From Impatiens glandulifera (taxonomy: Eukaryota; Streptophyta; Magnoliopsida; Ericales; Balsaminaceae): a stretch of DNA of 64,000 bases. The notes under the pieces were generated by a model that worked only from the letters and a program-made list of their open reading frames with translations, searched no databases and had not been told where the DNA came from. The translations under genes and the position numbers were made by a program. Every line of letters starts with the position of its first letter. Within the stretch, counting starts at the first letter, position 1. Below, one piece after another: positions 12,267 to 24,944 of the stretch. Where the stretch lies: positions 46,741,370 to 46,805,369 of the forward strand of contig NC_061866.1 of the NCBI RefSeq assembly GCF_907164915.1. Reading direction: 5' to 3'.

Positions 12267-15050
12267 TGAGAGAATTGACGACAAGAAGAATAAGAAGATG
12301 GAGTAACAGGCTTGATTTGTGGGGGAGGAATGTAGCGTGATCATACTGCATGCTGAAAGGTAATTAATTAAAATAAATAATTAAATAATTTATTGTAGAA
12401 AAATTATTTATAACCTCTATCTTAACATATATGATACATAAATATTATTTATTTTTTTAATTATTAATTATATTTATTAAAGTAATTTTGCCTAATCATT
12501 CCATTGATTAAATTAAATAAACTATGTACTAATAATTGTCTTAATTTTTATCAAACTCTCTTTCCCAGAATATATAGTAAATAATGAGAAAACGATATAA
12601 TAGAGGAATAAAAAGCAGAATCCAATAATTGAAGTTTGGGGTGGATTTGAAATATGTTTTTGAAAATCATGAATTAAATAATTGGTAGACAGTAAGTTTT
12701 TGCTTATTTTTAATAATTAAAATAAATAAATAGTGAACTAAATAAAAAATTAGAGAGTTATGTCATTTTTTTTTATAGTAGGTTTGAGCCTATAAAAAGT
12801 ATGGCTACTTTTTGGAATTTCCAAAAGGCTATGAAAATATTTTTCTTATTGTTCCAATATTTTTTTGCTATATGTTAATTAGTGATTCAAAATGTTAACA
12901 TATCTTATTACCTTATTTTTTTTTGTAATGAAAGTCAGGTATAAGTATTAAGAACTATTTGAAAAATTAGGGTTTATTCCTTAAAAGTTATTAAGAACCC
13001 ATTTGCAAGCAAGACATTTTTAGTGATATATAATATATAGTATTCGAAAGAGATTAGATGCAATTTCACGCAATACAAAAGAAATAAAAATATCATGTGA
13101 TTGATCAATTAGAAAAACCCATTAACTAGTTTCGCCCGTTAACACATTCACAAGATATAAGATTATGATTCGAGGTTGAATTGTTGAATTGTATGATCTT
13201 AATATATCACCTTATGTTTTTATTAATTTAAAAAAAAGTATTATAATAAATACTTTTAATACGACCTAGTAGGTAGCATGTGTATTATGTCACACCTCGA
13301 TATCCTCATTGAATAAAATGGATGAATATGACATTATATATACATGATGCATATGAAGTCAGATGTCATTTAAGTCATAAATGTTGAGGGCATAGATAGA
13401 TATATTATTGGGCGGAAAAGATGGGGATGATATAATTAAATTATGTAAGAACCCTATTTTTATGACGATATTATTGTAATTAATTAAGTTGAAGACGTAA
13501 CCTAGAAGAAAAATGAGCATAAAAATTGAAAACCCAGGTCCAGCTATTTTCCTCAATTATTCAACAAGCAAACACAATCACTTGACATCACTACCCATTT
13601 CTTTTTACGTCTCTATTTCCAATTTTAGCAATTAATGTCAATTATATTAAATATACATGCATCCACTAAATTAATCCTTAAATCTAATGAATTATTATCA
13701 TACCTAGCTTAATTGGTTTAAAATTATTGGAAACAAATCATACAATTTTATCTTACTTTTCAAATTAGTTATAAACTATTGTTTCTCTTTTTTTTTTCAA
13801 CCTAGATAATATTATTGTAAATTCGCGTGTGAAAATGAAATTTTTTATATCGAGAGACATGACCATTGCACATGTATTTAGAAATGAGACCCTATTAAAA
13901 GACTATCTTAAAGTGCTCTAGATATGACGATTTTTGAAAGAAAAACTTTTAATGATCATTTGAATCTCTGACTCACACAAGGCGAGAATCAAAGTCGACA
14001 TGAATTCTTCCGCTGCAGTTTGTTCAACGGAATGAAGGAATATTTACGAGTGGCATGACGAACATGAGATGATGCAATAAGATATAGCTCTCTTTTTTGT
14101 CGTCGAGAATATTACGAATGAACTAAACGAGTGTAGTTCATAAAAAGTTCGGCATTTTTAAAAAGCAATAATGAAAAAGAATCATGAAGAAGATAATTGA
14201 AATTTTGAATACATTGCAAGAACTGTTTAGGTGAAAAAAAGCTAAAAAACAATAGGTATTTGCTTTGAGGTCAATTTTGAATTTTAATGAATAACTTGAG
14301 TGGTGATTGAGAAAAGGGTTTGTTTTCTTATATGAGTTGTTTTTCTTAAAATGATTTAAGCTTTTTAGTTATTTATATAATTTTGAAAATCGCAACTAAA
14401 TTGTGAAGCTCATATTAAAAAGGTTTAATACAAACTATGAGATCTTTTGTCCTAAATTATAAAATAAAAATTAAAAACCATTCAAATAAAATCAAACCTT
14501 CCACAAAAAGACTATAAATATGTATCAAAGAAAAATTAAATACATAAAAAAAGAAAAGAAAAACAAAGAAAAACATTAAATACAAAATCAATAAGTAAGA
14601 AATGATTTCTTAATACAAGTCAAATGTTTCAATTTTAAAACACCTTAAATTTGAAAGCTACATACTATTTAACATTTAATCTATTAATAATTTAAACAAT
14701 AATTGTTTCAATTTTAGTAAATGATCCACAAAAAAAAAAACAATAATTAAAAATACCCATTAATTTCTTCAATTTTTTATTTTTTGAGATCAACTCCTTT
14801 TTTTTTTTTTTTTTTTCTTTTCTCATTTAATTTGATCACATTCAATAAACAACAAACATAAGTGATGAATTGGCAAGTCAAATTTCAAAGTAATACATAA
14901 ATTATACTCCTACAATGTTCTTACCTCCAAACTTACACATAAACCATCAACCAACCAAGAAAACAAGACATTACAACAGTTTCATAACTCTTTCATTTTC
15001 TTTAGAGAAAAGATTTAAAAAAAACACAGATCTAGCTAAGAGATTGATGA
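11280..15050. other. Intergenic region between galactosyltransferase and MYB genes
   Basis: AT-rich, with no supported gene. It contains the GGCCCA short tandem repeat (11750-11885), a (TAA)n run (about 12228-12262) and poly-T at 14795-14817. About 13840-14170 is less AT-biased and resembles worn transposon sequence, but no domain could be read in it. Confidence 0.6.
11750..11885. repeat. Short tandem repeat carrying GGCCCA motifs
   Basis: Four degenerate units of about 25-30 bp of the form GTGAGGCCCATTCATGTCAGTAAGTAGT, with the last unit separated by a T-rich spacer. Each unit carries GGCCCA, whose complement TGGGCC is the core of plant site II promoter elements. Confidence 0.6.
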
Positions 15051-15051
15051 A

Positions 15052-16425
15052 TCAACATATTCTCGGCATGTTATTCCAACAATACGAATTCAAGTTACTC
15101 CAATCACCCTCTTCCGACATAGTTGTTGTTGTTGTGTTCACTGCAGGAACAATATTGTTTGAAGGTTCTTCATTTCTATTATTCGAATTCTTCACACTTT
15201 CATTGTACCAATCAGGAACAGGCACTGTTACTGGGAAATTATTCAGCAAACTGAACAAATCATCATCAATTGGGTTCATTTCTTCTAATGCATCTTTATC
15301 ATTCAAACCTACATACAACCCAAAAACAGGATCTTATAAATTTACCCTTATAAAAGCATGCATGTTTATTATATATGAAACTTACTGATGGATGATTGAG
15401 ATGGGCATGGATCATTATGAATGATGTTCTTCTCTTTATTTAACAATGCCTTAGATTCCTCCAATAATGCTTCCAATAAACCACTGTTTGCTGCATTATG
15501 ATGAGGTACTGCAATGTCTTCATAGTACTGATAATGATCGCCGGAGCTAGATGAAACCGGCGTAACCCTAACAGGGGATTGGATTGAAGGAAGCTCTGTT
15601 TCTTTGCTACCATCGAATAAATTGGTATCGAAGTTTATCTGAAATGGATCTTTTTGATGGGTATATCCCAAATTGGAAGATGGAATTACGTTTGGATTGT
15701 AATTGTTGTCGTTGTCATGAAAGATCGTGAATTGAGGATTGGAATGAAATGGGGTCACGGTTTGAAAATTAACATGGGTTGTGAAGAAGGGGTTGATTGA
15801 AGATGATGATGATGATGAATTATGGGTTTGTGATATGAACTGATGGTGTTGGCTATGGATTTGTCTATTGATTTCTTCTGGGTAAATCGGTAATCCAGCT
15901 CTTTGTAATCTTTTGACTCGAGTATTCCAGTAATTCTTAATCTCGTTATCTGTCCTACCCGGAAGCTAAAATTAAAAAAATTTGACGATTTGGTTATGAA
16001 ATATTGAAATATTGAAATGATGATGATGATCAAAGATCCTAACTAACACATGCAAAGAAATGATATAGAGAGAGAAAGTGGACCTGAGAAGCCATGCGAG
16101 CCCATTTGTTGCCGAGTTTGGCGTGAAGTTCGAGGATAAGACGTTCTTCATCAGATGTAAAAGCTCCTTTTTTTAGATTTGGCCGGAGATGATTAGCCCA
16201 TCGGAGACGACAACTTTTACCACATCTCTGTAAACCTGAATTACGTTGAACGGCGTTCCAATTTCCTTCTCCATACTTGTTAACATACTCATTCAAGATT
16301 CCATCTTCCGCCGTCGTCCATGGACCTTTCTTCATCCCCTGTGTTCCCGGCGACGCCGCCGTCGTCGTCCCCTGCCGGCTGCTTTTTCCGGTACCTCCTC
16401 CACTGCTGTTTCCATGGCTCACCAT
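15052..16425 (-). CDS. R2R3-MYB transcription factor, GAMYB-like (subgroup 18)
   Basis: Nuclear DNA-binding regulator of the GAMYB/MYB33/MYB101 class, whose members act in gibberellin, anther and pollen-tube programmes. Three exons on the minus strand: 16425-16084, 15965-15386 and 15308-15052, joining in frame to 392 aa. The first 32 residues are G/S/T-rich. R2 spans about residues 33-84 (KGPWTTAED, CGKSCRLRWANHLRP) and R3 about 85-136, with F replacing the first tryptophan as is usual in plants (KKGAFTSDEE). The sequence then ends in LPGRTDNEIKNYWNTRVKRL and the subgroup-typical QRAGLPIYP. The remainder is low-complexity (poly-Ser, His/Gln-rich) with an acidic Asp-rich stretch (NPIDDDLFSLLNNF) near the C-terminus, which ends WNNMPRIC. 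Intron positions match the usual R2R3 pattern after MASQ. A miR159 site lies in exon 2. The GA-rich leader lies at 16430-16600. Confidence 0.92.
15578..15598 (-). promoter_or_regulatory. miR159 target site in the GAMYB-like mRNA
   Basis: On the plus strand these 21 bases read almost as mature miR159 (core GGATTGAAGGAAGCTCT, versus GGATTGAAGGGAGCTCT), so the mRNA is complementary. About three positions differ, two of them terminal, and the inner one is a G:U wobble. It encodes ELPSIQS within exon 2, after the MYB domain, as in other GAMYB genes. The miR159 sequence is from established knowledge; cleavage is inferred. Confidence 0.8.
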
Positions 16426-16429
16426 TTTG

Positions 16430-17340
16430 ATTTCAAAATTAAGTTTGATACAAGGATAAAGATTCGATTTTTATTCTAATTCATCTCTTTTTAGTTTTAT
16501 TTAGATAGTTTTGTGTAGGATCAAGAAGAAGATGATTTCAGACAGGGAAGAGAGAGAGAAGAGAGAGAAAGAGTAACACATAGAAATGTGTATAGGGGGG
16601 GATTTTATAGGTGTGAGCTTGAATTACGGTCCGAATTGCATGCTTACGGGGCTTTGCATTTTCTCATGATCATCTTCATATATGTCTGTCTGTCTCTCCT
16701 CATTATACTATTAATGTCATTTCAGATAGAAATTTATTAAAACTCACATTTATTACCTTTTTTTAGATCCTTAATTAGCTAGCTAGTTTATTAATCAAAA
16801 TTCATTATTATAAAGTTACTTATGTTTAGAGTTAATGGTGGGATATGGTTAATTAGTTATCTTTGGGGGTATATTTATGTTTAAGGGTTTCACCATGGGC
16901 TTAATGTTTAAATATTGGCTATTTGGGAAGAAAAGAGTTTATGATATATGGCTTTAAAACTCAATTATATATATATATTCATCATTTTATGTTTTTGTTG
17001 TTTTATTTGGATATATAGAAATAAAATATTGTTAGACTATTATTGTCAACTATGTTTTTAAAGCGACGACATAACGATGTTATTGTTAAAGGTTAATTAT
17101 TTGATAACGGAGATCCAACGGATTCTACTTTCACTTGAAAAGGAATGAAGATTGGTACCTGATAAATTTGGAAACCTAGTTCTTATTTAATGAAACCGTG
17201 TTAATTTGTCGATACAATCATTAAAGAATATTTCAAAAGCCAAATTCTTTAATGATGTAATGTTTTATTTAAATGAGACGGTGCTAATTTAACTATCAAT
17301 AATGTTGGAATATTTATCGGAATTATATTGACATATGTTG
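16430..17340. other. MYB promoter and intergenic sequence
   Basis: A purine-rich leader for the minus-strand MYB gene lies at about 16500-16580 (GA-rich on the plus strand). Beyond it is AT-rich sequence with no gene or recognised element up to the start of the tandem array. Confidence 0.5.
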
Positions 17341-18033
17341 TTCATTATATCAAATATCGTCCTACCTTTTGGATCACAAATATTGTTCTACTGTCTGGGA
17401 TCAAAACATTACATCAAAATCGTCATACCATCAAAACATTACATCAAAATCGTCATACCATCTAGGATCTAGGAGTTTTGAGATCACAAATATTGTCCTA
17501 CCATCTGTGATTGAACAATACATCAAATATCGTCTTGTCATCTTGAATCACAAATACTACCCTACTATCTAAGAGTTTGGGACTGCCATCAGGGATTTTG
17601 GATCATAAATATTGTCCTACCATATGTGATGTGATCGAACATTACATCAAATACCGTATTGTCATATGGAATCACAAATACTGTCTTACCATCTAGGAGT
17701 TTGGGACTGCCATCTGGGAGTCTAAGATCACAAATACTGTCTTATCATCTGGAATTGAACATTACATCAAATATTGTCCCGCCATCTGCGAGTTTGGGAT
17801 CACAAATATTGTCCTACCTATGCTTCCATCTGGAGTCTGGGATCACAAATATTGTCCTACATTTGGGAGTCTGGGATCATCACAAATACTGTCCTACCAT
17901 CTGGGATCGAACATTACATCAAATATTGTCCCGCCATCCGCGAGTTTGGTATCACAAACACTATCCTACCATATGTGATCGAACATTACATCAAATATCG
18001 TTTTTCCATCTGAAATCACAAATACTACCCTAT

Positions 18034-19162
18034 TGTCACAAGGGCAACAACGTAGTGGAATTTTGACTTAATTTTTCGCCCTTGTGCGCCTTGTTTTGTG
18101 CACCAAAACAATCAGCCAAACTCAGCAAACAACCAAGTCCCACAATAATCAATCAAACATACAGAAAAGAGAAACATACACAACAATTACGGACAACACC
18201 CAACTTTATAATTATATTCACTCACAAATAACGATTACAAAGAGGCTATAAAGACTCAAGGCTGCACACAAAATGACTCTCACTTGTGGGGAATATTTTT
18301 CTATCCGAAATCCAATAATTTGTCTTGTGCAACTCAAAAGATATTTATAACCCTAAAGAATAACAATCTGCCTAGGAAAATAACCGTTCTAGGGTGTGGG
18401 GGTCAATCTTCCAGGTAGTTGGTGCTGATCATAGGTCTAACTGGTGGGAGATTGTCGCTGAACATGTGTCTCAACTGTCAGTCGTGGGTCTCAACCGTCC
18501 ACTACTGCAGCCCCACGTTCTCCATCGGTCCTAGCTGCGCACCTGTTGCTGGACATGAGTCCTAACTGACCGTAGTGGGTCGTAATCGTCCACTATGCCC
18601 ACGTTCTCCACCGAGCCCAACTGCTGCTGACTTTTCCCCCCACTTTGCCTATCATGCCGATATTTCTGGGTCCTTGACCGATCATGCCGACATTTCCGGG
18701 ACCCTAATCTGGTCGCATGTAGTCCTCTTCTAACTGTCACCAGTTGACTCCGTCTTTTCTGCATCCCATGCACGCATTCTCCTAATGTACTAGACATTGT
18801 CACCCTTATGCCCACGTCGCACGCACACGACTCCTCCTAGGCATCCACTCGGTCCTAGCCTTCCGTAATCAGGCCACGATAAACGCTTGCTAACACATTG
18901 TGCCTTTGTCGCACGCACACGACACCTCTTCAACACACTTCTCTCGATCCTGACACTCCACACTCATGCCACGACAAACACATGCTAACATCCTTCTCTC
19001 GGTCCTGGTATTCCACACTCCGGCCCCGATAAAAATCTTGATTACTTAGCACTTCGCATCTAGTGCCAATGTCGCACACCCGCAACACTCTTCTAGGCAC
19101 CTCTCGGTCTTGACAATCCACAATCATGCCAAGACCGAGGCCAGCTAGTTAGGGTCGTAACA
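18034..19162 (-). mobile_element. Solo LTR, inverted copy (1129 bp)
   Basis: It begins TGTCACAAGGGCAAC and ends GGGTCGTAACA on the plus strand, giving TGTTACGACCC...CTTGTGACA on the minus strand, a TG...CA LTR end pair. It is the reverse complement of the LTR at 19525-20774 along almost its whole length. The flanking pentamers are CCTAT and CATAC, each one change from the CCTAC duplication of the other copy. No internal retroelement coding sequence is present. It is much richer in G+C than its surroundings. Confidence 0.8.
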
Positions 19163-19524
19163 CATACCATCTAGAGTTTGAGGCTGTCATTTGGGAGTCT
19201 ACGATCACAAATACTGTCTTCTCATCTGGAATTGAACATTACTTCAAATACCGCGCTAGAGTCTAGGATCACAAATATTGTCTTACTATTTGGGACAGAA
19301 CATTACATCAAATACCGTGCTGCCATCTAGGAGTCTGGCATCACAAATATTGTCCTACCATTTGGGATCACAAATATTGTCCTACCATCTGAGATTGAAC
19401 ATTACATTAAATAACGTCCTGTCATCTAGGAGTCTAGATCATAAATATTGTCGTACTATATGAGAATGAAATCAAATATCGTCTTGCCACCTGTTTGTCT
19501 GGGATCACACAAATACTATCCTAC

Positions 19525-20774
19525 TGTTACGACCCTAACGAGCTGGCCTCGGTCTTGGCATGATTGTAGATTGTCAGGACCGAGAGGTGCCTAAAAACAG
19601 TCGCGGGTGTGCGACATGGCACTAGAGATGAGAAAGGCTAAGTAACTAAAGCTTATGTTCTAACACAAGTGTGAAGTGCAGGGACCGATAAGAAGTGTGC
19701 CAAGGTGGAGTCGTGTGCGTGCGACTTAGGCGCAAGGTTTTAGCCGAACTGTCTTGGCTTGATGGTGGATGGCCAGGACCGAGTGGTGCTGAGAATTGTG
19801 TCGCGAGCGTGCGACATTGGCACCAGATGCGAAGAATGTTAGCATGCGTTTATCATGGAAAAGTGTGGAGTGCCAGGACTGAGAGAAGTGTGCTGAAGAG
19901 GTATAATGTGCGTGCGACAAAGGCACAAGGTGTTAACAAGCTTTGTCGTGGCTCGATTGCGGAAGGCCAGGACCGAGTGAATGCCTAGGAGGAGTCGTGT
20001 GCGTGCGACAAGGGCAAAAGGGTGACAATGTCCAGAGCATTGTGATAATGCGTGCATGGGATGCGGAAAAGGCGGAGCCGACTGGTGACGGTTAAAAGAG
20101 GACCGAAGGCGACCAGATTGGGGTCCCGAAAATGTCGGCATGATCGGTCGAGGACCCGAAAATATCGGCATGATGGACAGAGTCGGGAAAAAGTCAGTAG
20201 CAGTTGGAGTTCGGTGGAGAATGTGAGTTGAGTGGACGGTTACGACCTAGTACAGTTAGTTAAGACCCACATCCAGCAGCTGGGGCACAGTTAGGACCGA
20301 TGGAGAACGTGGGGCTATAGTAGTGGACGGTTGAGACCCACGACTAGCAGTTGAGACCCACATTCAACAGCAACCGCCCACCAGTTAGACCCACAACCAA
20401 CACCAACCCCACACCCTAGAACAGTTATTTTCCTAGGCAAATTGTTATTCTTTAGGGCTATAAATATCTCTTGAGCTGCACAAGACAAATTGTTGGATTT
20501 CGGATAGAAAAATATCCCCCACAAGTGAGAGTCATTTTGTGTGTAGCCTTGAGTCTTTATAGCCTTTTTGTAATCATTATTTGTGAGTGAATATAATTAT
20601 AAAGTTGGGCGTGACCCGTAATCGTTGTGTGTGTTTCTCTTTGTTGTAGGTTTAATTGATTATTGTGGGACTTGGCTGTTTGTTGAGTTTGACTGATTGT
20701 TTTGGTGCGCTAAACAAGCCGCACAAGGGCGAAAAATTAAGTCAAAATTCCGTTGCGTTGTTACCCTTGTGACA
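19525..20774 (+). mobile_element. Solo LTR, forward copy (1250 bp), with intact 5-bp target duplication
   Basis: It starts TGTTACGACCCTAAC and ends TTACCCTTGTGACA. It is flanked on both sides by CCTAC (19520-19524 and 20775-20779), a perfect 5-bp duplication as made by LTR-retrotransposon integrase. The interior has four degenerate subrepeats of about 130 bp around CCAGGACCGAG and GTCGTGTGCGTGCGAC, then a TATAAATA promoter box. The TGTTACGACCC start is common in plant Ty3/gypsy LTRs, but the superfamily cannot be proven without internal sequence. Confidence 0.85.
20459..20466 (+). promoter_or_regulatory. TATA box of the forward LTR
   Basis: TATAAATA in the 3' third of the LTR. The mirrored copy sits near 18348-18355 in the inverted LTR (minus strand TTATAAATATC). 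It would be the U3 promoter of the parent element, so the two LTRs could fire away from each other. Confidence 0.5.
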
Positions 20775-22594
20775 CCTACCATCTAATGTCTGAGACTGTC
20801 ATTTGGGAGTCTAGAATCACAAATACTTTCTCATCTGGAGTTGAACATTACATCAAATACCGTGCTAGAGTCTGGGATCAAAAATATTGTCTTACTATTT
20901 GGGATAGATACAGTGCTGCCATCTAGGAGTATGGGATTACAAATATTGTCTTACCATCTGGGATCGAACAAATAACGTCTTGTCATCTTGAAGTTTAGAT
21001 CATAAATATTATCATACCATATGAGATTAAACATCAAATATCGTCTTGCCACCTGTTTGCCCGGGATCACACAAATACTATCCTACCATCTGGAATCGTG
21101 TAATATCGTCATGTCATCTCTGAGATCGAACATTAAATCAAATATCGTCAGAAATCGAACATTCGTGAAAATAATGTGACATCACATCTCATCACCAAAC
21201 AAAAGTTTACATGTAATTTTTTAAATTTCTTTGTTTAATTTGACAAAGATAATTTCTTTATGAATTATTTGTTTTATTTTGTTTGTTTATTTCAATAATT
21301 TTTAAATAATTAATTATTTTTTAACATATTGTATCATCTATAATTAAAATACTATATATTTTTCCTTTCTATTATACATTAGTGCTCTTTAATTTTTTTA
21401 CTAAAACAATTCAATTTTAATCATTTTTAGTACAAACAAAATTATTTAAATAACTCTAATCCAAACTTATTAAAATTCACTTTTTGAATAAAAAACAAAA
21501 TGAAAAAACATCTAGAATCTTCTAGTAATTGAAGTATTTCAAGATTTTCATTCAACTTCTAGTGGGCCAAAAAATTCCTTTTAATTTATGCCCAAATCTA
21601 CAATTAATAATCATTAAAAAAATGGGTAGGGAAGTGAAAATATGGTTTGTCGGTGGATTACTGGTTTCGTTACCAATTTTTTTTTATCAATTAATTTATC
21701 AATTTAAATATTAAAATATTTTATATTTATTTTTTACAAATAAATATTAATACTTTTAAATTTTTTTTTAATTTTTTATAACCTATAGACCATACCAAAC
21801 AAGATTATTAAATAATATAAATGACTTATTTAAATAACTTAAAGTCCAAATAAGACCTTAAAATAATATTAAAAACTTTATAAAATTCAGAGCAAAAAAA
21901 AGGTTAAATTTTTTATTAATAAATTTGGCAATGACGTACAAAAAGTACACGTTGCAAAGTATCATGTAAATAGTAGAAAAATGTGTACAAGATGAGTTGT
22001 CTAAACTATTAACTATGCATTTATATTTTGGTTGAAAATTTAACTTTAGACCAGTTATAAATATAATAATATTTAATGGATGCTTATGTCAAACCAACAA
22101 TTTTATAATAAATATTTTTAAAATAGATAAATAATACAATATTTTTAAGTAATTAAATTAATCACACAAAGCCAGCCTATTCTCTCCTGATTTTTTTTTT
22201 TACTGAATTACATATTTTATTCCATAAATAAATTAAGTTATCAAATTGAATAGAAAATTTGAGATTTATGACTGATTTCAACAATTTAAATATTCATTTT
22301 AATTAATAAACTAACTAAATTGAAATACTTATTATTTATTCTTGCTTCTTATTTTTAACAAACTTAGTACATTTGTCACAAATATATTAAGTTGATTTGA
22401 AATATAAAAAAAAGACACCGAGTGAACATGACATATGCTTAATTATTATGTTTAAATTATCTTTTAAATAATTATTTCTTTTTCAAAGTCTCTTATATAA
22501 ACTATAAAATTCATAGTTATAAAGACTAAAGAGAGTTGTTTTTTATTTATTATTTAAATTAGTTTATCCTATCAGCTAGCGGCTAAATGTTTTG

Positions 22595-22596
<2 letters not shown>

Positions 22597-22684
<88 letters not shown>
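22597..22684. repeat. (TA)n microsatellite
   Basis: About 44 uninterrupted dinucleotide units, self-complementary and likely length-variable. Confidence 0.95.
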
Positions 22685-22687
<3 letters not shown>

Positions 22688-23384
22688 CTAAAATTATAAA
22701 TTAATAAATATTTTTAAATATAAATATTAAAATATAAATATATATATTTTAATAGTAAACATATAAATATATGAGGTCTCTAAATATATATGCTTTACAC
22801 AAGTGTTAAACGTTATAAAGATTATATATTTGATTTAATATTTTTTTCTTAATTAATAATTTATATATATATATATTATTGACTCTTTTTTCTTTTTAAA
22901 ATAGTTTTTAATTATTTAATTTTTTAAATAAATAAAAAAGTTTAATATAAGGACTAGCTAATTTATTTTAAAATATATATATTTATGTATTTTCACAATA
23001 TATAGAGTAATTTAAGTTAATTAATTAATTTTCAAATATATATTGATGTATTTTCAAATATATATATTTGGAAAAAAATATAGGCATGTTTACCTAATAT
23101 ATATTTATATATTTTTGTAATATGTATAGGCTAGCTATTTTATTAATTTATTCTTAAAATATAAATTTATGTATATTGAAAATAAATATATATTTAAAAT
23201 AATTTAAAAATATATAGTAAAATTTATTTTTGAAATAAGTGGAGGAACTTTGCTCTTCTTTTATTTATTTTTGTTAAGCCCACAAGTTAACCAGTAAAAT
23301 AATTGGACTTTATAACCGGCTCATTTAGCCCATTTAGTCTCACTCGTAGAATTTTATATATTTGTTGTACTATCAAATATACAT

Positions 23385-24370
23385 ATTTTAAAAAGTATCT
23401 CTACAATAAAAAAAATACTTAATAAATTATCAAACTCGTAAATTCTCGAGAAAAACGATCAACTCCCCGAAAGACTCTACTGGTTTTTTGAACGAATCTC
23501 AGAAAATGTCATAATAAAAGTATTATGAATAATACATATCGGATGATTACGATCATTAAAAGTTCGACAATTCTCTATAACAAGATAGTCCATCAAAAAA
23601 TAATTAGAATGTTAACTCAAATATATAGGTTTGTCATATCAGCCGCATCAATCCAAACTTTTCAGCAACTACCAAAAAACTCATTTATCACTCAATGAAT
23701 CTAAATAATACTGTACAAAAAACTTTAAATACTAGTCACCATCAACACTACAAAAGTAAGTGAGTTTCCGATTCAACCTCTTCGTGACACATACGACTAA
23801 CCATAATACAACATTTTTTATGCACATATCATTCATTAGAATTCTACCATGAATAACGCTTCATCCAAAGAACGAGATCTTTGATTCCCAAAGTTTTCCC
23901 AACAAAAATTATATGGAATCATCTTAGCGAACAAATTGTAGCAATACCCCACATAAAAACTATCCATATCTTATCAACGCATAACGTTTTGTTCAGACGG
24001 TGACACTTGTTTGCGTCTCACCAAAAGTAAAAATTCTATTATATGACGGAGTCTCGATAATGTTTAATCTATTTCTATATCTAATTCGGCTAGCGAAACC
24101 ACTAGACCAATGGTCAAACATGCTCTTAACTGTGTCATTTCTACATATAGTAATGTAAACAAGCCCATTATACGTCGTAGCTAGACTTTTGACACTATAC
24201 GAAATGTCGTCTCAAAATATAATCGAAAAACCAACCCACAATAAATTTAGGCTGCTAAAGAAATTTTTTTCACATAAAATAAATTCTCATTGAAATACTA
24301 AACATTGTTAAATAATTAGATATTTTGGTGAACTGAATAGACTAATAACTTGACAAATTTAGTTTAATCC
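23385..24370 (-). pseudogene. Decayed non-LTR retrotransposon (LINE) 3' coding relic
   Basis: On the minus strand the run around 23790 reads MCHEEVESETHLLL, the shape of the zinc-binding C-terminal region of plant LINE reverse transcriptases (Cys-x2-His-Glu-Glu...His-Leu). Further on, ENCRTFND resembles the ERNRR-type motif that usually follows. Stops and frameshifts are frequent. The flanks 23275-23400 and 24340-24470 are found side by side, without this segment, at 24945-25115. This supports it being an insertion. Confidence 0.5.
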
Positions 24371-24944
24371 ACAAAATATTAACATTTATAATATATATAT
24401 AATAGATTTAGCTTGCAAATTAAGTTAATTTGTACATTTCATTATCAATAAAAAAACTCAATTCAAGGAATAAAAGAGAAATATAGTTGAATTCCATGGA
24501 TGAATGGATGGAGAGATTATTTAAATGATTTCAAATTAATCAAAATCATTTCACACCTATTACATTATTTAATTCATTAATTAACTTAATAAAATTTATC
24601 TATTTTTTTCATTATATATTAATATATATATTTTAAATTCTCTATTTTCTCAAAATCAACCCTCTTTAAATAACTCTAACAAAGTCAATTCTCTATATGA
24701 CTTCAGAATTGGGATAGACCATTTAATTATATAATTAAATGAATCTTTATGAAATTATTAATCTTATATTGTGACCATTTCAAACTAGACCACTCGAGGC
24801 TTAATATATAAAGGTCTATAGGGTTCACAGTTAGAATTAGGATTTTCAGCGGGAACATTGACGACGGTTAAGTTATATAGTGGTTAATAAAAAATATTAA
24901 TGTCGGCAACTAAACTACAGTGATTAATAAAAAATATATTGTTT

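Larger units (their letters stand above)
17345..21165. repeat. Degenerate 30-36 bp tandem array with higher-order structure, split by two solo LTRs
   Basis: The visible array segments are 17345-18033, 19163-19524 and 20775-21165. The basic monomer is a variant of ATCACAAATATTGTCC followed by TACCATCTGGGA. It alternates with a sister form, AACATTACATCAAATATCG then TCCTGCCATCT, and with GGAGTTTGGGACTGCCATC spacers. The segments after each LTR (from about 19165 and 20777) match each other in order and wording over more than 300 bp, so a higher-order unit of about 320-360 bp is duplicated. Reading frames through it are products of the repeat and are not genes. Confidence 0.85.

Noticed and set aside
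14915..15388. 157-codon plus-strand frame over the 3' end of the MYB gene
   Set aside because: Antisense to the verified MYB exon 3 and intron, low-complexity, no family.
17369..18066. Open frames in the tandem array that look like repeat proteins
   Set aside because: The repeat is degenerate with insertions that are not multiples of three, and frames differ between segments.
18531..20171. Several frames of 60-110 codons inside the two LTRs
   Set aside because: They lie in non-coding LTR sequence, occur on both strands of the same repeat and have no family features.
17345..21165. CRISPR-like appearance of short repeats with spacers
   Set aside because: This is a eukaryotic nuclear region, the spacers are themselves related, the repeats are degenerate and there are no cas genes.
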